From contig NC_086233.1 of the NCBI RefSeq assembly GCF_036321145.2, positions 15,699,501 to 15,763,500 on the forward strand: DNA of 64,000 nucleotides, given 5' to 3'. How positions within the stretch are numbered: the first letter of the stretch is position 1; every line of letters begins with the position of its first letter. The DNA comes from Pelmatolapia mariae. Its lineage: Eukaryota; Chordata; Actinopteri; Cichliformes; Cichlidae. The notes under the pieces were generated by a model. That model did not search any database, had not been told where the DNA came from, and saw only the letters and a list, made by a program, of their open reading frames with translations. Position numbers and translations under genes: made by a program. Of the stretch, positions 1-10,100 are shown piece after piece.

Positions 1-719
1 CATATAACTATTTTCTGCAGGCAGTCCAGTGTTTATAGTGTGGATTCAGCTTCAAAAACATTCAACCTAGCTTTAATGGCCTGTGTGGAAACCATTTTGT
101 GAAACCAAACAAGAGACCCTAGCTCGGTGCTATGGGAAATAAGCTTTTTTATTTTCTTTTTTTTAAAATGCTGTGGCGATACAACCCCTAACCTGTACCA
201 AATAATTGTACACAAACAGTTAAAAAAAGACCTAACCAGTGGCACAACTCGACAATTTTTCATGTGGGTTAAAAACATAAAATAAAATAATCACAATTAC
301 AAAAAAAAAATAACCCAGATTTCAACCACAACAACAAACAACTGAATTCAGGGGAAGGAGGTCATAACAAAGTCAAGGTTGTTTCTTTAAACGTAAAGGC
401 CTGCACTCACCTTCCGCACATGGTACTACTATCAAAGCTCTGTCAATAAACACAGTATTAGTGAGATGTTGCGCCACACCAACACTGGAGGGGTCTCGGT
501 ACTTTATGTAGCACACTTTGGACGAGAAAGAGAGGGGGGCGTTGCTGTAAACAAAAAAAGGGAAAAGGAAAAGAAAGGAGAGAAAGAAGCGTGGAAACGC
601 GGGTTAGTCATTTCATTTTGTTTCATCTGGGACTTTTTAGTTTATGATATAAGAACCGCGACAAGGCCGCAGGTCCGCAGAGTTGCTTGACTAGCCATGC
701 TGAGGCAGACTGCTCTTAC
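1..719 (-). other. srek1: srek1 intron 1 (partial)
   Basis: This is the sequence downstream of the srek1 exon 1 donor, running off the left edge. No second srek1 exon was recognised. It contains short A/T homopolymers (for example around 300-311) and a purine-rich stretch at about 527-593. Nothing else was seen. Confidence 0.7.
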
Positions 720-847
720 TCGGGCGGGTAGAGCCGCAACTCCTCGATGTCTCCCAGGAAACCGAAGAGAGTGCGCATCTGCTCGCTGCTCACGGCCGAG
801 GACAGGTTGGTTATCTGGACGACGGGTGTCCCCGGTATCCCGCTCAT
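720..847 (-). CDS. srek1: srek1 first coding exon (splicing regulatory Glu/Lys-rich protein 1), partial gene
   Basis: SREK1 is a nuclear SR-related protein with two RNA-recognition motifs and an Arg/Ser-Glu/Lys-rich tail that modulates splice-site choice. This exon encodes about 42 residues from the ATG at 845-847: MSGIPGTPVVQITNLSS, then SEQMRTLFGFLGDIEELRLY, ending PP plus the GA of a split Asp codon. That is the beginning of RRM1 and nearly matches the remembered vertebrate protein. The donor GTAAGA (minus strand, 714-719) leaves phase 2, as needed for the conserved PPD continuation. The start lies a few residues before RRM1, and no splice acceptor is visible just upstream, so this is probably also the transcription-start exon. 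The rest of the gene lies beyond position 1. It is transcribed in the same direction as erbin, as in human. Confidence 0.9.
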
Positions 848-1740
848 TGTGCAAACTACTAAACGCGACGCAATAAATAACGTTTTTTAAAAAAATTAAA
901 ATTATTTTTATTTTTCAGTTACCCTACTGTGTTAAATACACAGAGCATCCAAGAAGGCGGAGCGACAGAGGTTCTTCCTCTTTATTCCTAACAGGAGTGA
1001 ACAGTAAGCTTTGAGGTCCGTTACCGCCCCCTGGTGCATTGTATAGTACACTGCATTTAATCCCTTTAAAATGATTCGTTGGCCATATCGCTTATGGTCG
1101 ATATCAAGCCAGAAAAAAAAATTCGTCATTTCTGTCAACTGGCCAAGAAGGCAGCAGAAATCGCAAGAAATATAACATTACAGTCCTATTAAGATATTTT
1201 AAGTGGCCAAAAAGGACAGGATTGATTCTAATATAGGTAAAATAATGCATAATAATAATAAAATATAAAATAATCTTAAAGATAGTTGCAAAAACAGGTC
1301 TTTTATAGGTTTTATCTGTCATTTATATGTAAGCCCTTCACAAATCCTTTTGATTACAGTTACCAGTATAAGCAATTATATATAGAAGTCACTATTTTAG
1401 GACAACACTGGCCTTGTTCAAAATGAACTTTTATTGCTCACCTCAATAAATAAAGAAAATGTCAATGATAACAATTATTTAGCATAATTGTACCTATAGG
1501 AAAATTAAACCTTGCAGGCTGTGATAAGAAGAAAAGGAATCAAGCAGCTGATGTTCAAAGTGGAAGTAGCACAGCATGTTGGATCTGATATGCTCAAGTT
1601 ATTCATCCAAAGGAATAAAATGTTTGGGGCCAAGCAGAATATATATCCCAATGACTTGGTCATCGACAAGACTTATAGACTTTAGTGGAGTTCATGGGTC
1701 ACTTCGATAACATGAGACTATGACATTCACTTAATACAGC
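848..1740. other. srek1 upstream region, no gene recognised
   Basis: Srek1 5'UTR and promoter sequence is expected in the first few hundred bases above 847. Beyond that the sequence is AT-rich and unique-looking. I saw no exon or recognisable repeat. Confidence 0.5.
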
Positions 1741-2195
1741 CAACAAATTCTTCTTCTTCTGGATGCTTCCTTAAGGGGTCGCCACAGTGGATCACCTGCC
1801 TCCTTCACAATCTGTTCCTAGCATCCTTTTCTGTCACACCAACCCTCTGGATGTCCTCCTTCTCTACATCAGTGAACCTCCTCTGAGGTCTTCCTTTTTT
1901 ACTCCCGCCTGACAGCTCCATTTTCAACATCTCTTGTCCAGCATATCCACAATCCCTCCTCTACACACGTCCAAACCATGTCAGCCTAGTCTCTCTAACT
2001 TTTTCTCCAAACTGAGCCGTCCCTCTGATGTTCTCATTTCTAATGCTGTCCATTCTGGTCACTCCCAGTGAAAATCGAAACATTTTAAATTCCACCATCT
2101 TTAAACCAAACATCGTAGCATCTCTGTACGTACTAAACAATTGAAATTTGTATTTCCATTTTTTAACTTTCTCAGTGAAGCCAGGGCTTCTCAAA
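1741..2195 (-). mobile_element. RTE-like non-LTR retrotransposon remnant (3' end of reverse transcriptase ORF)
   Basis: On the minus strand a broken reading frame gives LGVTRMDSIRNENIRGTAQ and then VRETRLTWFGRV. These are the C-terminal reverse-transcriptase signature blocks of the RTE/Rex3-type LINEs common in fish. The downstream minus-strand text (1770-1800) reads into the usual RQVIHCGDP-like end. The 5' part is missing and stops break the frame, so the copy is dead. The family name is from memory; another RTE-like lineage is possible. Confidence 0.7.
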
Positions 2196-2205
2196 ATATT
2201 CTATA

Positions 2206-2250
2206 ACCAGAATCAGAATACTTTATCCCTAAGGAAATTATGTAAAATAT
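2206..2250 (-). repeat. 3' tail of a LINE-type element
   Basis: The block around 2210-2245 (cagaatcagaatactttatc, then a run ending in aaattatgt) resembles the reverse complement of a widespread teleost LINE 3' tail (AAATT...GGGAT...AAAGTATTCTGATTCTG). It directly adjoins the RTE-like fragment. Confidence 0.45.
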
Positions 2251-2758
2251 TGTGCCGAGATCGCCACAGCAATAATTAAATTAGAAGGTATTGAATATTA
2301 GTATCCACTGGATAACAGATGAAGTTAAACGTTTGAAACACAACTTAAATGCAGATAGTGTGATTGTATACATCTTCAGAATTCATTACAAACTTTTCGA
2401 GCTATTGTGTTTAAAGACAGAAAACATAACCTTCAAAAAATAAACATCTATAGCAATTTTGTTTTCTTAAAGTCCGTACCTATATATGTAAAAAAGCATT
2501 ACAGAAGCACATATTTATGTTATTGTGTGTGTAATTGACATGATTTTGATCATTCAGTTTTAAACATTAGCCGTTTTTTACAATGTCAGCTAATGTAGCG
2601 TGTGAGGTCCGCATACACACACATGTATTTATACTGTACAGTGAGGTCCACATTCAAGATGTGAGTGAACTGCAGATTTTTACCGTTAATTCAAAGGCTT
2701 TTACAAAAATTCTACATTGACTGTTTATGAATGACACTTTGATACACGGCCCCCATTT

Positions 2759-3930
2759 TCAGAGGCTCAAAATTAATTGGACAACTTTGACGTAATTTTT
2801 AATATAAGGATTGTTTTTAATACTTGGATAAAAAATCCTGGATCCTAGAAGCCACAGATGTTGCCACATTTGCCACATCCTCCCTTGAGATGCTGCCAGG
2901 CTCTTACTGCAGCTGCCTTCAGTTACTGGAAAGCATGCTATATTGTGCTGACATTTGGTGACACGCTCGGTCACTGAAGAAAATCCCACATCTTCAAATG
3001 GGAAAATCCTGGCTTGCTTTGCCATCCCACTAGTTTTGCAACTTGATCCTGCTGCCTGTGTCAGCAGTCACATCATCAGCAAACATCCGCTATGCTAGAT
3101 GATGTGATCTTCTTTGGATCATGAGCTCTTCCCATCATTCTGGTACAAGTTATGTTGTTTTCATCTATCCAAAGAACAGTTTCCAGAACTGTGCTGACTC
3201 TTTTAGACGCTTTCTTACAAAATCTAATCGGACCTTCTTGTTTTTGACAGAGGCTTGCACCCTTTTCTAAACCCCTCTGTATTTCCACTCATGAAAGTTT
3301 GACAATGATACATTTACCTCCTTGAGTGTTCTTAACTAGGATTCATGTTGTGAAGGAACAAGGAAAAAATGCCTTTCTGGCCAGTGCATTTCTCAGTTTT
3401 AATAAAGTAACAGATTGTTGATTCGACCACTTCTAAAAAGAAATGTGTTAGGTTTTTTGGTCTAAAGATGGCCTCCTTCACTTGTATAGGTATCTCTTTG
3501 GACCCCATATTGAGTGGGTGGGCTGGCTGTAGTTTAGGTGCTAGAGCAGGTCACCTACTAATTGGAAAGGTTGTGGTTCCATCCTTGTCTGCTCCAGTCT
3601 GCATGCCAAATATTGGGCAACATACTAACCCCAAGTTGCTCACAGATTAATCTATCAGATTATGAACGCGTGTGAATGGTAGATAGAAGCACTTACATAG
3701 AGCATAGGAAGAAAAGTGTGAAGAAAAGCTTGTGTGAATGAGGTAAGTTGTGTAAAGCGCTATACAAGAACCAGTCCATTTACCAAGAGTTGTCAAATAC
3801 AAGTTCAACAAATGGAATCAACTTAAACTTTTATCTGCTTAATTTGCCATTAAATAACAAGCCTCATGTGGCCATGAAGCAGTTTATCACCTGTCCAATT
3901 ACTTCTGAGCCTTTTGAAAATGAAGCACTG
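2759..3930 (-). mobile_element. Tc1/mariner-type DNA transposon remnant, interrupted by a SINE
   Basis: The ends form an imperfect inverted repeat: GGCTCAAAATTAATTGGACA at about 2764-2783 against the reverse complement of tgtccaattacttctgagc (about 3894-3912). Minus-strand translation of 3076-3288 contains RFCKKASKRVSTVLETVLW followed by IDE, matching the VLWxDE block around the second catalytic Asp of Tc1-like transposases. The frame carries many stops, so no active enzyme is encoded. A SINE lies inside (about 3516-3795): transposon sequence ends at about 3515 (ggaccccatattgag) and resumes after the SINE. A related copy lies at about 27806-28690. Confidence 0.75.
3516..3795 (+). mobile_element. 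tRNA-derived SINE inserted in the Tc1-like element
   Basis: The head resembles a tRNA-like RNA polymerase III promoter: a degenerate A box around 3531-3550 (tagtttaggtgctagagcag) and a B-box-like ggttgtggttccatcc at about 3568-3583. The body (ctgcatgccaaatattgggc) and the tail (gcgctatacaagaaccagtc, catttacc) match the general plan of a common teleost tRNA-type SINE family. The exact family name and the target-site duplication were not determined. Confidence 0.7.
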
Positions 3931-4714
3931 ACTACAAAAAGTAGTTATTAGTTAAGTTAGAATTGCACTAAAAATGTCAGGCAATGCAATCAATACTTTT
4001 GTTAAACCTACTCAATGTACGCCAAAGGTCTGTACTTTAATGATACCGATCGTTTACCATCCCAGTGGATTTTAAACGGAGGCAAAATTACTCCCCAAAA
4101 CTTAACAGTACAGTCTGTTATTTATGTAGTGATCCAGTTAATCTAATCCCAGTTTTGCCTTCATCCTTTTATATAAACTCACAGGATAATAAAAGAAAAC
4201 GACACAGAAATCTGTGTTAAACAGCATTAGTTTATTTTCCACAGGTTACTTCAGAAACAGGTAATTATGTACAAAATCTGGAATGTTGGATAAATGCATA
4301 TCAATCATCGTCATGATCATCATCTCACCGTGACCGTTTAGAAAGAGTAGCTATACATGAAAACTGGTGCCTCTGAATTGCAATTTATTGCTGGTTTTAC
4401 AATCGCAAGTCACTAATGCCATTATGACCTCTTTTCTAAAACTTTTTAAGGGTATTTACAGTTTGATTAGTAAGGTCTGAAATCCAAAGAAGGCTGCTAA
4501 ATAAATAAAACGGGAACGTGAGAAACAAACCAACATGGATGAAGAAAGCATGAAAACAAGTTTGATCTCCCTAGATTGTCTACAATGTCAGACTTTATTT
4601 TTTTTTGCCATGATTATAAAGTGACCATTAACCATTTCCCATTAAAAGTCAGAGACAGAACAGAAAACAACCCACAAAATTAAAACAAATAAAATCAATC
4701 TCATCAGCGTGAAA

Positions 4715-4715
<1 letters not shown>

Positions 4716-4749
<34 letters not shown>
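4716..4749. repeat. Poly(A) tract, 34 bases
   Basis: Uninterrupted A run on the plus strand (U run in the erbin transcript sense), inside the proposed erbin 3'UTR. It could be the A-tail of an old retroposed insert or simply a homopolymer expansion. Confidence 0.9.
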
Positions 4750-4750
<1 letters not shown>

Positions 4751-6740
4751 AGGTTGTGAGAAACTAAAAATGTCAGAAGCACATTATGTTGTCACTTTCC
4801 TGAAAACAAAAGTTGCCAAAACTAGACTGAATTTAAAAACTAAAATGGTACAGCTTCATTTAGATCAGCGTGATATTCTAAATATTATTTTATTAAAGGG
4901 ATAAAAATGTAGTCAATTTCCACAGTGTTGTCATTTTGGTTTGTCAGTGCCACACGAATCAAATACTTTCCCACTGTTGCCACGTACAAGAAGAGCACAG
5001 CAGACGACTCCTAATCTAATCGGCCGTCGTGAGTCGAGGGAATTCTTTTTGTTCAAACACTGCTGGATTAAAATGCAATTTATATTGTACAACTCAGTGG
5101 TCACAAATGCGTGGCTGCAAATCAGGCATTCGCTGTCCCGATGAGCGTCTAGTTTTTTACGCTGACGACACTGCTTTAAAAACCACAATTTTCCTTCGGT
5201 GACGAACATTACAAATGTTTCGACCTACATACAAACATTAGAAGACACGGTATGCTACGCAACACACGCTAAAACCTGCTCTTACACAACGCAGAGTTTT
5301 TGTTTGTTTTTTTAATCATTTTTTTGAAACACTACCATATATTTATTTCCTGTGCCATTTCATTACAAAAAGAGATTCTTTTCACAATATAAAAAAATCA
5401 TGTAAAATCATCAGGGAATACTAAAAGGTTGTGTTGTTTAAAAAAAAGAAGATTTTTTTGTGTGAATGAAAATAAAGGCTTTAAATATTGCTTCTAAGCC
5501 ATTATGCTGCAAACGTACTCAGGAGGTTGTGAATATGTGAGTATTGCTTGGGTTCTGGCGTCAAAGGTCCCCCCACCACCCTGTTCAAACAGTTCAAGGT
5601 CTATGGCACTTGACAACTGGTTTCTCCCAAATCTATTCTCTGTACAGCAAAGAAAAACCCCAAAACAAAACAAAAAGGTGATTAAAACAATGGCTAAACA
5701 TTTTTATAGACACACAAGGCAACCTATGGTCCATTTAAAAAAAATAAAATAAAATAAAAATAAAAACTGCCAGATGTTGAAACCCTCTCAGCTCACTGTT
5801 GGCTGCCTGAAAGAGGAAGCCCCTAAAAATAAAAATTTAAAACATGACTGAAACACTGACCTTATTCGAGTCTCTCTTAAGATACCTCCTGCTTTTTTTA
5901 CCGTCTGTCCACGGTTTCTAAACTTGCTTTGGTTAACTAGCATAACCGCCACATCGCCCTCCGCTTCAAACAGCTCTCATGATTCGAGAAATGCACCTAA
6001 AACCAAGGAAACAACTTCGATGTATCCATCTGCAGGAATCTACCTACTAACCAAATATGAATATTTCCCAATAATCTGTGTTTTTCTGTATTTTAAATGA
6101 AAGACTAGCAAAGCAGATTTACCAAACCCAACTATTATATGCCTCCAATATGTCAATTTCCTGTCCCATTATGTGATCGCATGCAGGGTGCATTTCTTCA
6201 GCTCCATTTATATTGCAGATTTCCACAATCCAATGTGGCAATGTGATATGCCCAGTTGGAGTGATGAGGTCAGGGACGAGCTGAAATAGTGAAGTGTCTG
6301 TATGATTCGCAGGTTTGTGGAAGCAAAGTGTTTGATCTTGCAAGAACAAAGAAAAACGGGATGGGGGGTGGGGGGCATCTCTCCCACAAAAAACAAAGCC
6401 AAACGCCTCCTTGATCCACATTCGTCTCCACATAGCAAGCACGTAACACTGTCCTCCAGTTAAGATCGCAAGCAGACTGGAAAATGGTTTCAACATCTTA
6501 AATAAAAAGAAAGAAAAGAAAAGAAAAAAGGCAAACTGGATGGCAGAAGAGAAGGAGCTCTGCCCCCTAGTGGTCAGATTAATATCCATCTGCAGAAGTG
6601 AAATCAAACTCCTGATTCACTCATGACAAGTTTTGGGGTTTAAAAAAGAAAAAAGAAGAAAAAGAAAAAAAGATGACCTGTACAGAGACCACAGTAAGTG
6701 ACGTCATATCTTCAGCTTCTTTTGTATATATAAAAAAAAA

Positions 6741-6745
<5 letters not shown>

Positions 6746-6814
<69 letters not shown>
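6746..6814. repeat. (AT)n microsatellite, about 69 bases
   Basis: Pure alternating AT located about 235 bases after the erbin stop codon in the transcript sense. It is self-complementary and could form a long AU hairpin in the mRNA. Confidence 0.95.
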
Positions 6815-6816
<2 letters not shown>

Positions 6817-7048
6817 CACAGTGATGGCCTTTTGAGGACTCGTACTTGCAGATGTTCTTCTGCTGTCTCACTTTGATCCACTACATTCAGTGGTTTTTCC
6901 CATTTAATCAAGGCTCCCATGATCTCTACTATAAATAGTCCCGATAGGTAGCAATGGATCAGTTTCTGAGTACAAAAATATGACAAGTCAACGTATGCTT
7001 TTCAGTTCTTCTCCCATATGTCACACTCTATTTGAGGTCAGTTTCAGT

Positions 7049-7156
7049 CTATGCTTGGATTCCTCTTACGATAATCAAGTCCACAGTGTTTGGGAAAGTC
7101 TTCAGAAGGGACACTGCGTTCCCGTGATCGATATTTACAAAGCTATATCCGTTTGC
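7049..7156 (-). CDS. erbin: erbin coding exon 25 (end of PDZ, stop codon)
   Basis: Residues 1376-1410: ANGYSFVNIDHGNAVSLLKT, continuing to VDLIIVRGIQA and a TAG stop at 7049-7051. This is the alpha-B helix and last strand of the PDZ domain. The acceptor is CCTCAG. Confidence 0.93.
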   Translation of the reverse strand, partial: ANGYSFVNIDHGNAVSLLKTFPNTVDLIIVRGIQA

Positions 7157-10100
7157 CTGAGGAGGGAGAAGAAAACGATAGATTAGATTACTGGTTAATA
7201 TTCCAAAGACATTAATCTCAAAACACTGATTCCTACAGACAGCAGAGTACCTGGATGATTTTATCTCCGGGCTGAAGAATTTTTGATGCTGGTCCCTCAG
7301 GTTGAACCCTTGTTACAAATATACCCTGAAATTATAACAATAAGATATAAAATCTTAGAAAAGAACTGACTTCTTTGGAAGAGGGGGACAAAAATAAATA
7401 AATCAAGGTATTAATTTACATTGTCATCAGGACGAAAGGGGTTTCCCCGGCCTCCGACTCCTCCTGATATACTGAAACCCAGCTCAGGATTCTTCTCTAC
7501 TTTCACACGGATCTGAAACACACCCACACACTTTCATTACGCACGATCACTGTTACAATACAATTTATTGACATTAGTCGTAAAATTAAAGGAGAAAGTT
7601 TTCTCGACTTAAAGTGCCAGCTACGATAAATGTAAACGAAAGAAAGCTACTAAAATTCCGTTGGAGTGAACAAGAATATCAGGTTCTCAATGTCAGCGAA
7701 CACTAAACTAATTTCAAGTGGCAGGGGAAAAACTAATGAAACCACCAGACGAGTACAGTCAGAGTCTACCATCACAGCTCAGAGGAGGTGCAGAAGTCTA
7801 GGTCACTTTCAGAACACATCAACTGCAATATGCTAAAAAGGTTAACATAGACTCTTTGAGTGTAATAACATCTGGCCTAGTTAATGCAATTCAGCAGGCA
7901 GCTAGCGGTTAGCTTAGTTTACCATAAAGGATGAAGGAGAAACTAAATAAAACTGAAACTATAACCTGAGGCTCCACAGTTTTTTTACTGGACCGTCTCT
8001 GGTTGAGAACGCCAAGTTCAAACTTGCGGGAGTAGGAACAAGATTAACTTGGAACAGCAGTGTAAGTTGCAAAAAAAGGGGCTGGCACAAGCTCAATATG
8101 GAATTTAGCCAGCCATCTCATCGGTCTGATATTCTTAAATGTCTGGGCCAGTCACGATGAGGCATAATGACAACACCTCAGCTAATGGACAGAGGCTTCT
8201 CTAAGAAAATACGTCATTCCCTTAAATACTGAATCGCATATTTCTTTGAGTAATAATCCATCCTTCACCTCTTGTTGGATGGGTTCGAGTGGAATTCGTG
8301 AAGGCCCCTGGGGCTGCTGGGAGACTTTGAGCATTAGGTAATCAATGAGCTGCTCCCTGGAAGGGTGACGTGCCATGGACGGCTGGCTCATCGGAGGACG
8401 AGCCGAAGGACCCATCTGACCATTCATCAAAGGCACCTAAGAAATAATCACACACAATCAGCAGGTTTTATTGCTTGGAATTTCTATCCCTAATTCCCAT
8501 GTAGCAAAACTATCAGTTTGGATGAATAGAAGATCTATAACATCTTGTTTACGCTAAACAAACTTGTATTTGCTAACCACAGTCTGGCGGTAGTACACTT
8601 ACTTTTCTGGCAGGGTCCAAAGTGTAGTTCTGCATCCCTTGGGGACCAAAAACATCATCCTGGATGGGAAGAAAGGAATGATTACCAACATTGTACTCAA
8701 ACTCAATCCACTGAAATCGATTTGCAACCAGGGGTTAAAGTGGGGATTTGGCAAAAGGGGAAACCCTAAGATTGGGTGCAGCAGCCGTGCAGCATGGTAG
8801 AAAGACTTACTTAGAAAGAAGTCACATATCAATTTGCTCTGTGAGCTCCAGCTGATCTTTTTGTGTGTACACACTGATCAACTGCTACTCTGATATTCAC
8901 TCTCTTTGTGGATTTAGCAAATATGATGATTACCCTTTCACAAAATTATGATTTCAGAAAATGACAAGTGAAATTCAAATTTTTAGCTTATAAAATTTCA
9001 CTTGCTGGGCAGTCCTTACCTTTGAAAAATGATCTTTCATCTTCCTCTCTTGTCCACACTAGCATGCCCCCCCCCATCCATTTATGCACACTCTTCTTCT
9101 ACATGACTTACTAGACTCTAAAGTACCTTGGCCACAACTTTACATCTGCACCCTGAACACATCACAAGGATGGGAAGAAAAAAAGGATGCGTCAAAGGTG
9201 TAGGAGGGATGTCATTGTTTTCTTCTTGAGCAAGCATCTGGAAGGACATGCCTATTGGATTTAAGGTGCTGGGACACCATTAAGGATCATACTTGCCCAC
9301 TTTAACCCCATTTGCAATCAAGGATAACAAAAAACATCGATTACTGAGACTCTGGGATCACACAAGCTGTTGATTTAGAAGACACCACAGAGCGATCAAC
9401 ACACCAACTAAGATGACGAAAAACTGAGATTAAAGTCTGCATAGCTTCTATTTAAACACCAAGCAGAATATAATTTGGAACATTAGCCACCAGGAGATGA
9501 GATGAATCTTGAATGTTAAGCAGTAAAGCGGTTACACAACACTCTCAGACAGCTTTAGTTTTGCCTCTACAGATCTAATACCCCGTTTCTAAATCATTTA
9601 GACACACACTTTGACTACTTACCTTCCACAAACATAGCTTTCATCCCCCCCACACACACTGTGAGAGGTTATGAAGCGATTCTGAAGTGATCAAAAGTTT
9701 GGATTGAAGATGGCAGACAAGCAAAAGAAGGATTTGAAGTGCAATTAAAGGAGAAGAAAATGAATGGTTTGTGAAATGCAAGAGCAACAAGGAAGACAGA
9801 TGACGCACGGCGATATTGATTCTGATGTACAAGAGCCTGGTACATTTAAAAGGAGCTGCTTTGTACCATACTTAATATTCATGAATAAATGAAAGTAGAC
9901 TTTTCTTAGAGAGAACAAAACAAAGTTTGTTTTCATGTTGTCAGATATTTCTTTCCTCACACAGCCTAAATTTTGTTACGAAGCAGTTTCACCTTTGATT
10001 ACTTCTAAATAATTTTTATCGAAATTCAGTATGAAATCACACTAATCTCATTCTACCACAGATGTAGTAAAGTTTCTAAATGAGAAACCAAGTAAACCAA

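Larger units (their letters stand above)
4205..7048 (-). other. erbin: Probable erbin 3'UTR and polyadenylation region
   Basis: This follows the erbin stop codon on the minus strand. Two AATAAA hexamers read on that strand: 5342-5347 and 4231-4236 (plus-strand TTTATT). The second is followed about 20 bases later by a plausible cleavage region near 4205-4215, giving a 3'UTR of about 2.8 kb. The region contains a 34-base A run (4716-4749), a long (AT)n tract (6746-6814) and A-rich stretches. Minus-strand open frames here, such as 4931-5209, show no recognisable protein and are treated as chance. The end point is an inference. Confidence 0.5.

Noticed and set aside
4931..5209. 92-codon minus-strand open frame in the erbin 3'UTR region
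   Set aside because: No recognisable domain, no splice or start context, and a competing plus-strand frame over the same bases. Most likely chance.
6119..6607. 162-codon minus-strand open frame after the erbin stop
   Set aside because: Low-complexity Phe/Ser-rich translation of A/T-rich 3'UTR; no homology recognised.
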